In this document: in pieces, positions 35,687-44,631 of the stretch
Position numbering within the stretch: position 1 is the first letter of the stretch
How the letters are laid out: the number at the start of each line of letters is the position of its first letter
Source of the DNA: Flavobacteriales bacterium UBA7878
GTDB taxonomy: Bacteria; Bacteroidota; Bacteroidia; Flavobacteriales; Schleiferiaceae
Direction: 5' to 3'
DNA: 64,000 nt
NCBI GenBank assembly: GCA_002501205.1
Contig: DLRW01000041.1
Location: forward strand, 15,258-79,257
Notes under the pieces: generated by a model
Databases searched by the model: none
What the model was told of the DNA's origin: nothing
The model's input: the letters and a program-made list of their open reading frames with translations, nothing else
Program-made: the position numbers and the translations under genes

Positions 35687-37168
35687 TTATTTCAATTTTG
35701 AAACTTTCAAGGTCCATACAAATTGACAGGGCGGATTATTTCTAAGACTCTCAGGAATCTGTACGGTAAAGCCTTCTTTATTGGTTGTCCACTCCAATGC
35801 TTCCTCATAACCTAATAGCCTTACTGTTCCCCCTTCCACTGGTTGGTGAGAGCTAATGTTTATGAAAGCTGGCATACGTGTTTCATCTTCTTGGGCCATA
35901 TAAAAGAAGTAGGCATTACCATTCTTTTGCTGGGTCATGCAGATATTTTTCTCCTTATAGGGTGCCAAGGTGCTACTGTTATAAATCCCTTCACTATTGA
36001 TCTTCATCCAGCTTTCGTAGTCCTTTAACAATCGATAGGCTCCGGCTTGCCATTCACCCTCTGGTGTTGGAGCGATATTTAACAGCAAGTTTCCCCCTTT
36101 CGCCACGATATCTACAAGCATTTGTACCCCGGCATAACCAGACATATAAACGGCATCATGGGTATATGCCCAACCTCCTCCAGAAATAATACAGGATTCC
36201 CAAGGATAAGGTAGTTCGATTTCAGGCACCCTGTTTTCGGGCGTAAGGTAGTTTTGATTTTTACCGTATACCGCTCTGTCAACAACGATTAGCCCAGGTT
36301 GCTTTACGCGAAGCTTCTCTACAAGTTCATCCATTCTAATGTCCTGAGACACCATTCTGTGTTTGATAAAACCATTTGCGGCTTTGTTTTCGGCAAACTT
36401 CTCCGCATAATTTTCATCTAAATTTTGTTGGTCTCGCTTTTTAACCCAGCCTCCATCTAACCAAACAATATCAATATCCCCATAATCAGTTGTTAACTCC
36501 AAAAGCTGATTGTGAGTAAATTGAACAAAGGATTCCCACTTTTCCGGATACAAGGCCGGATCGTAATTAACGTTTCGATCAAAAGCCGGCCAGTAGGGAT
36601 CCCAATAACTATCATGATGCCAATCGGGTTTTGAGAAGTAGGCACCCACCCACATTTGCTTTGCTCTAAAGGCATCAAACAATTCTTCAGTAATGTTTGC
36701 CCTTGGATTTGAGCTAAAAGCACATTCGGGATCCGTTACTTTATAATCTGTGTATTTCGAATCAAACATGGAAAATCCGTCGTGATGTTTGGTAGTGAAG
36801 ATCATATAGCGCATACCTGCCTTTTTAGCCGCTTGCGCCCATTTTTCCGGATCAAATTTGACGGGATTAAAGGTCTTTTTTAAGCCTTCATAAGCTTGGA
36901 CATATTCATAATAATTGTTGGGATTAGGTCCCTCTTTTCGTTCGCACCAGCCATAATCTTCTGGACAAATCGACCAGGACTCTACAATGCTCCACTGGCT
37001 ATAGGGCCCCCAATGCATGAGCAATCCAAACTTAAGATCTTGCCATTGCTCTAATTTATGTAAGACTAAGGAGTCCGTTTCTGGCACATAGCGTTCATCT
37101 TCCAAAATAGCTTGTGAAAAGGAATAACCAGAGACAATAAGTAATAACAGTAGAATTCTTCCTTTCAT
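35687..37168 (-). CDS. GH29 alpha-L-fucosidase
   Basis: A 493-residue exported enzyme. Signal peptide ends GYSFSQ. GH29 motifs follow: KFGLLMHWGPYSQWS, MRYMIFTTKHHDGFSMF, YFSKPDWHHD and the nucleophile strand DIVWLDGGW (Asp at about 238). GH29 enzymes remove alpha-L-fucose from glycans. The mature enzyme may be periplasmic or secreted; no sorting domain is present. The start at 37168 is at the signal peptide; an in-frame ATG 48 bp upstream is less likely. It is the first gene of a two-gene glycosidase operon with the GH3 enzyme. No SusC/SusD pair is in the window. Confidence 0.93.
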   Translation of the reverse strand: MKGRILLLLLIVSGYSFSQAILEDERYVPETDSLVLHKLEQWQDLKFGLLMHWGPYSQWSIVESWSICPEDYGWCERKEGPNPNNYYEYVQAYEGLKKTFNPVKFDPEKWAQAAKKAGMRYMIFTTKHHDGFSMFDSKYTDYKVTDPECAFSSNPRANITEELFDAFRAKQMWVGAYFSKPDWHHDSYWDPYWPAFDRNVNYDPALYPEKWESFVQFTHNQLLELTTDYGDIDIVWLDGGWVKKRDQQNLDENYAEKFAENKAANGFIKHRMVSQDIRMDELVEKLRVKQPGLIVVDRAVYGKNQNYLTPENRVPEIELPYPWESCIISGGGWAYTHDAVYMSGYAGVQMLVDIVAKGGNLLLNIAPTPEGEWQAGAYRLLKDYESWMKINSEGIYNSSTLAPYKEKNICMTQQKNGNAYFFYMAQEDETRMPAFINISSHQPVEGGTVRLLGYEEALEWTTNKEGFTVQIPESLRNNPPCQFVWTLKVSKLK

Positions 37169-37439
37169 GCGAAATATTTTAAAACCAATCTTTTCTGGAC
37201 TCTTGCTCGATTCCACTTAGACCTGAACAGGCCAATAATGGAATGCCGCGACACTATTTAGGATCGCCTAAATTAGGAACAGAAATAGTCGTGATTCGAT
37301 GCGAATGTAACTCTATATTCAATTTTAGCCACTTAGCCTATCCACTAAGCGAGAAGAAACCGGAACTGCATCTTTCTTTAAGAATGATCAAGCCTAAGGC
37401 GAATTTGCAATTCGCCTGGCCAAAAAAAATACAGGCATA
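37169..37439. other. Intergenic stretch before the tRNA-Gln terminator, with one REP-like palindrome
   Basis: About 270 bases without a coding region I can support. It should hold the promoter of the GH29-GH3 operon, but I find no good consensus match. One intact REP-like palindrome is at 37397-37417. A separate short inverted repeat ATTCG-ATG-CGAAT lies near 37293 and may be coincidental. Confidence 0.6.
37397..37417. repeat. REP-like palindrome between GH29 and tRNA-Gln
   Basis: Perfect 9-bp stem, left arm AGGCGAATT, loop TGC, right arm AATTCGCCT. It shares the GAATT core and loop with the other copies but has a different outer stem, with both sides changed together. Confidence 0.85.
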
Positions 37440-37471
37440 AAAAAAGTCCGAACATTTGTCCGGACTTTTTT
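37438..37471 (-). terminator. Terminator of tRNA-Gln
   Basis: Perfect stem AAAAAAGTCCG / CGGACTTTTTT with a short loop, 6 bases from the tRNA 3' end. T-rich on the minus strand. Confidence 0.9.
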
Positions 37472-37476
37472 CCTTG

Positions 37477-37548
37477 TTGCCCCACGAGGACTCGAACCTC
37501 GACTGACTGGACCAAAACCAGCTGTCCTGCCAATTAGACGATGGGGCA
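37477..37548 (-). tRNA. tRNA-Gln (anticodon TTG)
   Basis: Full cloverleaf on the minus strand. The acceptor stem is TGCCCCA / TGGGGCA with U1-A72, a pair typical of bacterial tRNA-Gln. The anticodon arm has a 7-base loop TTTTGGT with anticodon TTG, and the T arm reads GAGGTTCGAGTCCTC. Discriminator base A; CCA is not encoded, as usual in this phylum. Confidence 0.95.
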
Positions 37549-37566
37549 TCCTTTATTTTGGGAGGG

Positions 37567-37598
37567 CAAAAGTAAGATGTGTATTTGAATCGCGCAAA
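37567..37598 (-). promoter_or_regulatory. Promoter of tRNA-Gln
   Basis: Minus strand TTTG (37598-37595), 20 bases, TACTTTTG (37574-37567): an exact Bacteroidota-type promoter ending 19 bases before the tRNA 5' end. Confidence 0.75.
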
Positions 37599-37715
37599 TA
37601 AAAATTCATGTTAAATCATCTTCTTTAATTTTTCTGCATCCTTCTTTAACAAGATATTGACACCGCCCAACTTGCTTATTTTCATAAATTCGCCCGCAGC
37701 AACAAATTCAAGAGG

Positions 37716-40700
37716 ATGCTTTCCAATTACAAGAAACTGAACAACTTGTTGGGATGGCTGGTTTTCGCCATCGCAACAGTAACCTACTTTATCACTATCG
37801 AGCCAACCGTAAGCTTCTGGGACTGCGGTGAGTACATTGCTACTTCGGTTAAACTCCAGGTGGGTCACCCTCCCGGTGCACCGCTCTTTCAGCTCATGGG
37901 GAACTTCGCTTCTCAATTTGCTTTTGGAGATGTTACCGAGCAAGCCAAAATGGTGAACCTGCTTTCGGCAGCTGCCAGCTCCTTTACCGTATTGTTCCTC
38001 TTCTGGACCATTACCGCGCTCGGACGAAAATTCTTAGTCAAATTTGGTGAGCTTACCGATGGCCGCATCGTTGCCCTTTTGGGGGGTGGGGTTGTAGGAG
38101 CTTTAGCTTATACCTTTAGCGACAGTGCCTGGTTCTCTGCCGTAGAAGGTGAGGTATATGCCATGTCATCCCTCTTTACTGCCATTGCCTTCTGGGCCAT
38201 TTTGAAATGGGAAAATGAAATCGACCACAGCAGTCGTGCTCACCGTTGGCTCATTTTCATCGCCTATATGATTGGTCTTTCCATCGGGGTTCACATCCTG
38301 GTATTCTTGACCATCCCTGCGATTGTAATGGTGTATTTCTACAAAACCGACAAAAAAATCAACAATACCAAGTTCATCCTATACAATGTAATTGGTATCC
38401 TCATCCTTGGAATCATCTTTGCCGCCATTATTCCTTTTGTGCTTTGGACCTTTGGTAAACTGGAGATCTTTATGGTGAACAGCCTGGGCATGCCCTTTAA
38501 TAGTGGAACCATTTTCACCCTTATTCTTATTGGTGGTGGTGCCGCCTATGGTTTACGTTATACCCGTAAAAAAGACTCTCCCATTTGGAACACCTTAATT
38601 CTTTCCGTTCTTTTCATCATTCTGGGATATTCAACCTTCGTAACCTTAGCGGTACGCTCCAATGCCAACACCCCTATCGACGAAAACAATCCGGAAGATG
38701 CAATGTCGCTCTTAGCCTATTACAAACGTGAGCAGTATGGTGACTTCCCCGTTTTCTACGGTCAGTCTTTCAATGCTCCGGTAGTAGACTTTAAAGATGG
38801 AAACCCGGTTTACCGTCGTGATGATGAAAAAGGTGAATATGTGATTAGCGATGATCGCAAGGCTTCAGAGCGCGTATTCGACCCTCGGTACGTAGGACTC
38901 TTCCCACGGATGTGGAATGATGATCCGGCCTCGGTACCAAACTATAAGAAATATGCCGGGGTAACCAATGATCAAGAACCTATCCCTCTGAGTAAAAATA
39001 TAAGCTGGTTCCTCAATTATCAGGTGGGCCATATGTGGTGGCGCTACTTTATGTGGAACTTCGCTGGAAGGCAAAACGACGAGCAACATCGTTTTGAGCA
39101 TACCAAAGGAAACTGGATTTCGGGCATAAAACCTTTTGATGAATGGCGCTTGGGGCCGCAAAGCAATTTGCCTTACCACGCCAAGAACAATCCCGCCCGA
39201 AATGTTTATTTCATGCTACCTCTCCTCCTGGGCTTGGTGGGCGCAATAGTTCACTATCAAAAAGCGGGTAAAGATGCCTGGGTAGTCACCCTTTTCTTCC
39301 TACTTACCGGTTTAGCTATTGCGGTTTATCTTAACCACAAACCCTTTGAACCACGGGAACGTGATTACGCCTATGTGGGCTCCTTCTACGCCTTCTCCAT
39401 TTGGATTGGCCTGGGAGTAATGGCGGTCTATGAACTGCTTAAAAAGCAGAGTACCGGAGTGGCTGCTGCAGTAAGCCTAGTTTGTTTAGTAGCGGTACCC
39501 GGTTTAATGGCCGCCCAAAACTGGGATGATCACGATCGTAGCAACCGCTATGTGGCCCGCGATATCGCCTTTGCCTATCTCGATTCTTGTAAGCCCAACA
39601 GTATCCTCTTTACCAATGGTGATAATGATACCTTCCCCCTTTGGTACGCTCAAGAGATTGAGGGTTACCGTACCGATGTGCGTATCATCAACCTCTCTTT
39701 ACTAAATACAGATTGGTATATCGACCAGGCCAAACGTGCCGTATACGACGCCCAACCTGTTCCATTTAGCTTTGAGCACGATCAGTATAAACAAGGAACC
39801 CGTGATGTAATTTACTTCCAGGATCGTCAAGTAAAAGGACGCTGGGATGTAAGAGACTTTATCCGTTGGGTAAAACTCGACGATAAGCAGAACAAGTTCT
39901 CTGCCTTTGGTGGACAAAAAGAGTTGATCTACTTCCCCATGCGTCGTTTACGTGTAAACATCGACAAAGAAGCCGTTTTAGCCAATAATGCAGTATTACC
40001 TGAAGATACCGGTCGTATTGTAGACTATATTGATTGGAACATCAAATCTCAGGTATTAAGCAAGCGCGATTTAATGGTTATTGACCTGATCGCTGAAAAC
40101 GACTGGACCCGTCCTATCTACTTCAGTGTAACCGTAGGTAACAGCAGCAAAAGCTTCTTCTGGTTAGATGATTACTTCCAGCTCGAAGGATTAGCTTATC
40201 GCTTTGTACCGGTATTGAACAAACGTGAGGGCAATAATCCCGACTTTGGTAAAATTGCTACCGACGTGATGTATGATAACCTGATGAATAAATTCGAGAT
40301 GGGCAATATGGAAGTTCCTGGAGTTTATCTGGATGAAACCAACCGTCGGGTAATTTTTAACCTTCGTAATATCTACGGACGTTTAGCGGAAGATTTAGCC
40401 GAGCGCGGACGTAATGAGGAGGCCATGCAGGTTCTGGAGCGTGCCATGGAAAAAATGCCGGAGAGCAAATATGCCTATGACTACTTCATGTTCAATATCA
40501 TCGAAGGATATTATAAAGCTGGCGCTCAAGAAGAGGCTCGTGAGATCATTAATACCTTCGCTGATAGATTGGAAGAAGAACTGGCCTATTATCAGCAATT
40601 CCGCGGCAAAGACCGTAATATGATTCAAGCCGAAATGAATGCTGCTGCCAGCTATTTCCGGATGATCGTTCAATTGGTAAATCAGTTTGAACACAAAGGA

Positions 40701-40775
40701 AATCAGCAGAGCATGTCGCAAGACGAAATCTACCAACGCTATGTGAATGCCTTACGTCCTTTAGGACTGGCATAA
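37716..40775 (+). CDS. DUF2723-family multi-pass membrane protein
   Basis: A 1019-residue protein. Residues 1-90 contain the family's most conserved segment: GWLVFAIATVTYF, EPTVSFWDCGEYI and KLQVGHPPGAPLF. About ten to twelve membrane helices run to about 610, followed by a large soluble region with NGDNDTFPLWYAQE and TPR-like helices toward the C-terminus. DUF2723 proteins are GT-C-like; the animal member TMEM260 is an O-mannosyltransferase, and Bacteroidota members are proposed to act in protein O-glycosylation. The enzymatic role here is inferred. The gene is monocistronic, ended by a strong terminator. Confidence 0.9.
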   Translation: MLSNYKKLNNLLGWLVFAIATVTYFITIEPTVSFWDCGEYIATSVKLQVGHPPGAPLFQLMGNFASQFAFGDVTEQAKMVNLLSAAASSFTVLFLFWTITALGRKFLVKFGELTDGRIVALLGGGVVGALAYTFSDSAWFSAVEGEVYAMSSLFTAIAFWAILKWENEIDHSSRAHRWLIFIAYMIGLSIGVHILVFLTIPAIVMVYFYKTDKKINNTKFILYNVIGILILGIIFAAIIPFVLWTFGKLEIFMVNSLGMPFNSGTIFTLILIGGGAAYGLRYTRKKDSPIWNTLILSVLFIILGYSTFVTLAVRSNANTPIDENNPEDAMSLLAYYKREQYGDFPVFYGQSFNAPVVDFKDGNPVYRRDDEKGEYVISDDRKASERVFDPRYVGLFPRMWNDDPASVPNYKKYAGVTNDQEPIPLSKNISWFLNYQVGHMWWRYFMWNFAGRQNDEQHRFEHTKGNWISGIKPFDEWRLGPQSNLPYHAKNNPARNVYFMLPLLLGLVGAIVHYQKAGKDAWVVTLFFLLTGLAIAVYLNHKPFEPRERDYAYVGSFYAFSIWIGLGVMAVYELLKKQSTGVAAAVSLVCLVAVPGLMAAQNWDDHDRSNRYVARDIAFAYLDSCKPNSILFTNGDNDTFPLWYAQEIEGYRTDVRIINLSLLNTDWYIDQAKRAVYDAQPVPFSFEHDQYKQGTRDVIYFQDRQVKGRWDVRDFIRWVKLDDKQNKFSAFGGQKELIYFPMRRLRVNIDKEAVLANNAVLPEDTGRIVDYIDWNIKSQVLSKRDLMVIDLIAENDWTRPIYFSVTVGNSSKSFFWLDDYFQLEGLAYRFVPVLNKREGNNPDFGKIATDVMYDNLMNKFEMGNMEVPGVYLDETNRRVIFNLRNIYGRLAEDLAERGRNEEAMQVLERAMEKMPESKYAYDYFMFNIIEGYYKAGAQEEAREIINTFADRLEEELAYYQQFRGKDRNMIQAEMNAAASYFRMIVQLVNQFEHKGNQQSMSQDEIYQRYVNALRPLGLA

Positions 40776-40796
40776 GCTGCGCTGAAATACAATAAA

Positions 40797-40837
40797 TAAA
40801 TCCCGACCTTCGCTTAAATCGATGGTCGGGATTTTTT
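40797..40837 (+). terminator. Terminator of the DUF2723 gene
   Basis: Stem AAATCCCGACC / GGTCGGGATTT with a 15-nt loop and a run of T. The ATG of the next gene starts only 2-3 bases after it. Confidence 0.9.
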
Positions 40838-40839
40838 CT

Positions 40840-41487
40840 ATGCCCTATTTAACTTTCATTCCCAAGCTCTATCAAGCATTAAAGCCAGGCTTTATTTGGC
40901 GCCTTCCGGTGGATGCGTCCAAACCGACCATTTACCTCACTTTCGATGATGGACCTATTCCTGCTGTTACTCCTTGGGTTTTGGAACAGTTAGAAGCCTA
41001 TCAGGCCAAAGCCAGCTTTTTTTGCATTGGCGACAATGTGCAAAAACACCCTGAAGTATATCAAGCGGTGCTAACCGCTGGACACACGGTGGGCAATCAC
41101 ACTTTCAATCATCTTAGAGGAACTCAGCATAGCTTGGAGGACTATCTTGCCAATGTGGAGCTTTGCGCCAAGCAGGTAGCTTCTCAAGCATTCCGCCCGC
41201 CCTACGGTAGGATTCAAAAAAAACAGGCCCGGGCATTAAGCCGGGCCGGTTATGATATTATTATGTGGGATAGCCTTGCGGCTGATTGGGATGCCAGTCG
41301 CAGTGGTCAACAATGTTTTGAATCTGTCCGAAAACATGCCGGCCCAGGCTCAATTGTGGTCTTTCACGATTCTATAAAAGCCTGGCCTCGTTTAAAGCAA
41401 GCCTTGCCCTTATGTCTGGACTATTACAGCAAACTGGGGTATCGCTTTGAAGCCCTTAAGCTCCAAAGTAATTCAGCTGCTGAATAA
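40840..41487 (+). CDS. NodB-type polysaccharide deacetylase
   Basis: A 215-residue protein of the NodB/CE4 fold. It has TFDDGP at 34-39 (catalytic and metal Asp), the metal-binding HTFNH, the RPPYGR motif, and DIIMWDSLAADW with a late FHDS. It removes acetyl groups from N-acetylated polysaccharides such as peptidoglycan or exopolysaccharide. There is no signal peptide that I can see, so its location is unclear. The start at 40840 directly abuts the preceding terminator; an in-frame ATG at 40822 lies inside the hairpin. The 3' end overlaps the convergent thioredoxin gene by 32 bp. Confidence 0.9.
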   Translation: MPYLTFIPKLYQALKPGFIWRLPVDASKPTIYLTFDDGPIPAVTPWVLEQLEAYQAKASFFCIGDNVQKHPEVYQAVLTAGHTVGNHTFNHLRGTQHSLEDYLANVELCAKQVASQAFRPPYGRIQKKQARALSRAGYDIIMWDSLAADWDASRSGQQCFESVRKHAGPGSIVVFHDSIKAWPRLKQALPLCLDYYSKLGYRFEALKLQSNSAAE

Positions 41488-41755
41488 TTGCTTCCTTACT
41501 TAAAACTCCGCTTTGACGCCATTTCAATTCGCCCTGGCGGTAAATCATTAAAGTAGGCACCCCTTGTATCGCCAGCTTAGCTGCCAATTCGGGATTGCGA
41601 TCTACATCAATCTTGAGCACGGAAACCCGATCGCCCATTTGCTCTTTTACTTGCCTAACAATAGGGCTAAGCACTTTGCAAGGCTGGCACCAATCGGCAT
41701 GGAAATCGATCAGTACCGGCTTATCCGATTGAATCAATTCCTTAAAGCTGGCCAT
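41456..41755 (-). CDS. Thioredoxin
   Basis: A 99-residue single-domain thioredoxin with WCQPC (Cys 23 and 26) instead of the usual WCGPC, the DFHADWC strand, and the cis-Pro motif GVPTLMIY. It reduces protein disulfides in the cytoplasm. It is the third gene of an operon with two rhodaneses (1-bp gap), suggesting a role in recycling persulfides, which is inferred from context. Confidence 0.93.
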   Translation of the reverse strand: MASFKELIQSDKPVLIDFHADWCQPCKVLSPIVRQVKEQMGDRVSVLKIDVDRNPELAAKLAIQGVPTLMIYRQGELKWRQSGVLSKEAIIQQLNYFGA

Positions 41756-41756
41756 C

Positions 41757-42170
41757 TTATTTCTGGGTAGGAAGATTAGCGCGATTCCAAGCGAGGATTC
41801 CGCCCTTCATATTATGGATATTCTCAAAGCCCATTTTTTGCATTTGCCCCACAGCACTACCACTGCGACCACCACTACGGCAGTAAATAACATACTCTTT
41901 AGACTTATCCAATTTGGCTACCTCTTCTTTAAACTTAGGATCGTAGAAGTTTAATAATTCGGATCCCTCTAAGTGACCTTGCTTGTATTCTTCGGGGGTG
42001 CGCACATCAATAAGGACTACCTCTTTATCGCTCTTCAATAATTCAGAAACCTGATTTACATCAAGGTTTACTTGAGTAGTGCCGGTTGTGGTACCGCTAC
42101 TGCCCTCGGTACTTTGAGCGCAGGCGCCGAGGGTACTGAGTACAAATAAAAATCCTAATAATCGAACCAT
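41757..42170 (-). CDS. Rhodanese-domain lipoprotein
   Basis: A 137-residue protein with lipobox TLGAC, a Ser/Thr/Gly linker and a rhodanese domain (LIDVRTPEEYKQGHLEGS; active loop CRSGGRSGSA). Being a lipoprotein it acts outside the cytoplasm, unlike the 90-residue rhodanese encoded 5 bp upstream. The pair plus thioredoxin gives sulfur-transfer proteins on both sides of the membrane. Confidence 0.88.
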   Translation of the reverse strand: MVRLLGFLFVLSTLGACAQSTEGSSGTTTGTTQVNLDVNQVSELLKSDKEVVLIDVRTPEEYKQGHLEGSELLNFYDPKFKEEVAKLDKSKEYVIYCRSGGRSGSAVGQMQKMGFENIHNMKGGILAWNRANLPTQK

Positions 42171-42175
42171 CCTTC

Positions 42176-42448
42176 TTAGTTTTTAAGGTTTAATACTGTT
42201 GGGTAACCGCCAGCATTGTGCACATCGGACACACCATTTTGAAGCAACCAGTTCTTAGCGTTTTCACTACGAGCTCCACTGCGACAAAATACTACTACCG
42301 GACCTTCAGCGCTTTTAAAGCGACTCAAGTTTGCGGGAACCTGGTCTAAAGGTATATTAACCGCTCCGGGTACGCTAACATCTGCTACTTCAGCTTCTGT
42401 TCTTACGTCAACCAAAAAGGTTTTAGGATCATTGATGAGTTCTTGCAT
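42176..42448 (-). CDS. Small cytoplasmic rhodanese
   Basis: A 90-residue rhodanese: FLVDVRTEAEVADVSVPGAVNIPL (in parts) and the catalytic loop CRSGARSENA. It is the first gene of the rhodanese-rhodanese-thioredoxin operon. A TATTTTTG on the minus strand at 42472-42465 may be the -7 element. Confidence 0.9.
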   Translation of the reverse strand: MQELINDPKTFLVDVRTEAEVADVSVPGAVNIPLDQVPANLSRFKSAEGPVVVFCRSGARSENAKNWLLQNGVSDVHNAGGYPTVLNLKN

Positions 42449-42514
42449 GTTCTGTGTTTTGCTGCAAAAATACGTTCTTCAAGAGGCTGGCCGTAGTGAC
42501 GCGCATCACATTAG

Positions 42515-44380
42515 CTATTGGGCTAACCAGATTTTCCGCCAGGCCTTTTGTTGATCACTGGCCTGCTCCTGCCAATTCAAGAGATGTGACTCCTCATACT
42601 CAACTTTAAAAGCCTTAGTCTTTAATCGCTTGATCCGAAATTTATCATTTCGCCGTGGCCGAGCCACATAGTACACTACTTCATCGCCTTCTTTCAGACT
42701 CCCTTGAAAATCGGCTAAAACAGTCTGGAAGCTAAAGAGGCTTAAAGTATCACCATTAATGCTGATGATTTGATCGCGTGCTTTTAAGCCCAAAGCCTCT
42801 CCAAATGAATCAATGCCTTCTTCATTAGTGACTAAAAATCGATCCTGCTCCAAATCATAGCTTAATTCATCTGTACCAATAGACCAGCCCATAGTTTTCC
42901 CCTCTTCCTTATAATCCAGGCCTACATTAGCAAAGAGGCGCTCCCAGGGAAAAGGTTCTCCTGCCTCAAAATGGCGCACCATAAAGGTTTCGACCTGTGG
43001 AAAGGAGAGTTCACCCATTATGCGAAAGAGATCCTCATCTTTAAAAAAGGTATCTGCCGGAAAAACTGCCGAGAGATTATTCAAAAGGTCCATGAGTCGC
43101 ATTCCACCTCCCGAAATTTCAATCAAATACAAATCCAGGGCCATGGCCGCTATTGCGCCCCCCTCATAAAAATTCTGATACTGATCGTGGTAAATATCAA
43201 GGGTATGCTTACTCACTGCGGTTAGCGGTAAATCCTCATATTGATCATTAGCGAAAAACTTATCGCGCATCACTTCCAGGAACTCATCCTTCGTGTAAAT
43301 GCTATCGCGTACCTGCACTAAATGGCTATTGTACTCGGTAACCCCTTCATAAAGCCAGAGGTGACGACTCATCTCCGGATTGGCAAAGTCGAAATCCTGT
43401 ATATACTCAGAATGAATGCCCAGAGGAGTAATGATATGCAAGAATTCATGCGCTACAATGTCGCGCACCCCTTCGTAAAAAATAGCACCGTCTACTTCTG
43501 GCATATAGAGCACGGTAGAACGATGATGCTCCAAAGCGCCATAACTAAAGTCTCCCTTAAGGTCGGACTGGCAATAAATTAAAATAGAATACTTATCCAC
43601 CGGAAGGCTCCCGCCCAAATACTCTGCACTGGCTTGCAAAACAGCCTCGATTAGGGACATGGTCGAATCCGCATTCACCGTTTTATTGGGACTGTATAAG
43701 CTTAACTCAACTTTGGATGGGCCTATCCATACCGAACTGGTATCGGGCTGGCAATACATCATAGGATTATCATGCAATAAAAAGTAGCTTGGGAATTGAT
43801 AGTAATCCAAGCTATCACTGCGCTCCGCCGGCCAGGCTCCCGAACCGAAAAATTCCTTGGGATGGACAATTTCCAATTCAAAAGGTAAATTTTTATAGCC
43901 TTCCAAATAGCCGATATAGGCAAATTGGTTGAGCAGAAAAACCTGCTCCTCATTGCTACTTCCGGAAGGAGCGAAAATGGGTCGACCTCGCTCATCGCCA
44001 TAGCTGTCATCCACCCAATAATGGATGCGATGTAATTCACTGGCTCTTTTAATCTGCCAGCTATTGATGGATAACTTTTGTACCGGTAGGCTATCACCCG
44101 CTTCATTAAATGCTGCAAAGTCGCGCACAAAGAGTCCGTAATTATGAACTTTGTAAGTCCCGGGCACCACTTTAGGCATTTGATACAGCGCCACACTGTC
44201 CTCTATTTCCGGTAGCCATATTTCTACTGGAATAGCATCATTGCTCAAGGCATTAAGGTCTTCTTTTACCCAATACGCCTGTCTTGGCTTAGCACTTTGA
44301 GCCCGAATATTGGACAGGATGACCAGGTTTAGAAAAAAAAGAAAGAAAATTTTAGAATGACTGACTTTGGGTATGTGCAT
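42515..44380 (-). CDS. M61-family (glycyl aminopeptidase-like) peptidase with PDZ domain
   Basis: A 621-residue exported protein. Signal peptide ends SNIRAQ. The N-terminal beta domain is followed by the catalytic domain with HEFLH at 311-315 and the downstream glutamate in LWLYEGVTEY, the HExxH-E arrangement of M61. A PDZ domain occupies about 495-580 (EALGLKARDQIISINGDT). M61 enzymes are metallo-aminopeptidases favouring Gly/Ala. It is on the same strand as the rhodanese operon, 66 bp upstream. Confidence 0.85.
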   Translation of the reverse strand: MHIPKVSHSKIFFLFFLNLVILSNIRAQSAKPRQAYWVKEDLNALSNDAIPVEIWLPEIEDSVALYQMPKVVPGTYKVHNYGLFVRDFAAFNEAGDSLPVQKLSINSWQIKRASELHRIHYWVDDSYGDERGRPIFAPSGSSNEEQVFLLNQFAYIGYLEGYKNLPFELEIVHPKEFFGSGAWPAERSDSLDYYQFPSYFLLHDNPMMYCQPDTSSVWIGPSKVELSLYSPNKTVNADSTMSLIEAVLQASAEYLGGSLPVDKYSILIYCQSDLKGDFSYGALEHHRSTVLYMPEVDGAIFYEGVRDIVAHEFLHIITPLGIHSEYIQDFDFANPEMSRHLWLYEGVTEYNSHLVQVRDSIYTKDEFLEVMRDKFFANDQYEDLPLTAVSKHTLDIYHDQYQNFYEGGAIAAMALDLYLIEISGGGMRLMDLLNNLSAVFPADTFFKDEDLFRIMGELSFPQVETFMVRHFEAGEPFPWERLFANVGLDYKEEGKTMGWSIGTDELSYDLEQDRFLVTNEEGIDSFGEALGLKARDQIISINGDTLSLFSFQTVLADFQGSLKEGDEVVYYVARPRRNDKFRIKRLKTKAFKVEYEESHLLNWQEQASDQQKAWRKIWLAQ

Positions 44381-44577
44381 TTAATGCCTTCGTTAAATCT
44401 TTGATTCATCGAAAATGAAAATAATAAGCTATGCGCCTGATTGCTATAGCATAGGATCGATGAAATGAGGAAGCAAAAGTAGCAAAGAGAATTAGGCTAA
44501 TTGGAGATTTAAGTCTCCTCATCTTGAAAAAAACCGCCTTTGACTGTTAAAAAATCGCGTGAAATAGACAGAAGTAC

Positions 44578-44607
44578 TTCGCTAATTGATTTGGCTTATT
44601 ATATTTG
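44578..44607 (+). promoter_or_regulatory. Promoter of the small WGCV-motif membrane protein
   Basis: TATATTTG at 44600-44607 is an exact -7 element; 18 bases upstream TTCG at 44578-44581 could be a one-off -33 TTTG. The leader to the ATG at 44632 is about 20 nt. Confidence 0.52.
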
Positions 44608-44631
44608 AGAAGTTTAATTAAAACCAATACA

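Noticed and set aside
32998..37168. GH3-GH29 pair as a polysaccharide utilisation locus
   Set aside because: No SusC/SusD pair, regulator or further carbohydrate genes lie beside it in this window.
37288..37305. Short inverted repeat ATTCG-ATG-CGAAT as another REP copy
   Set aside because: It lacks the GAATT core and the TGC/TGT loop; a 5-bp stem can occur by chance.
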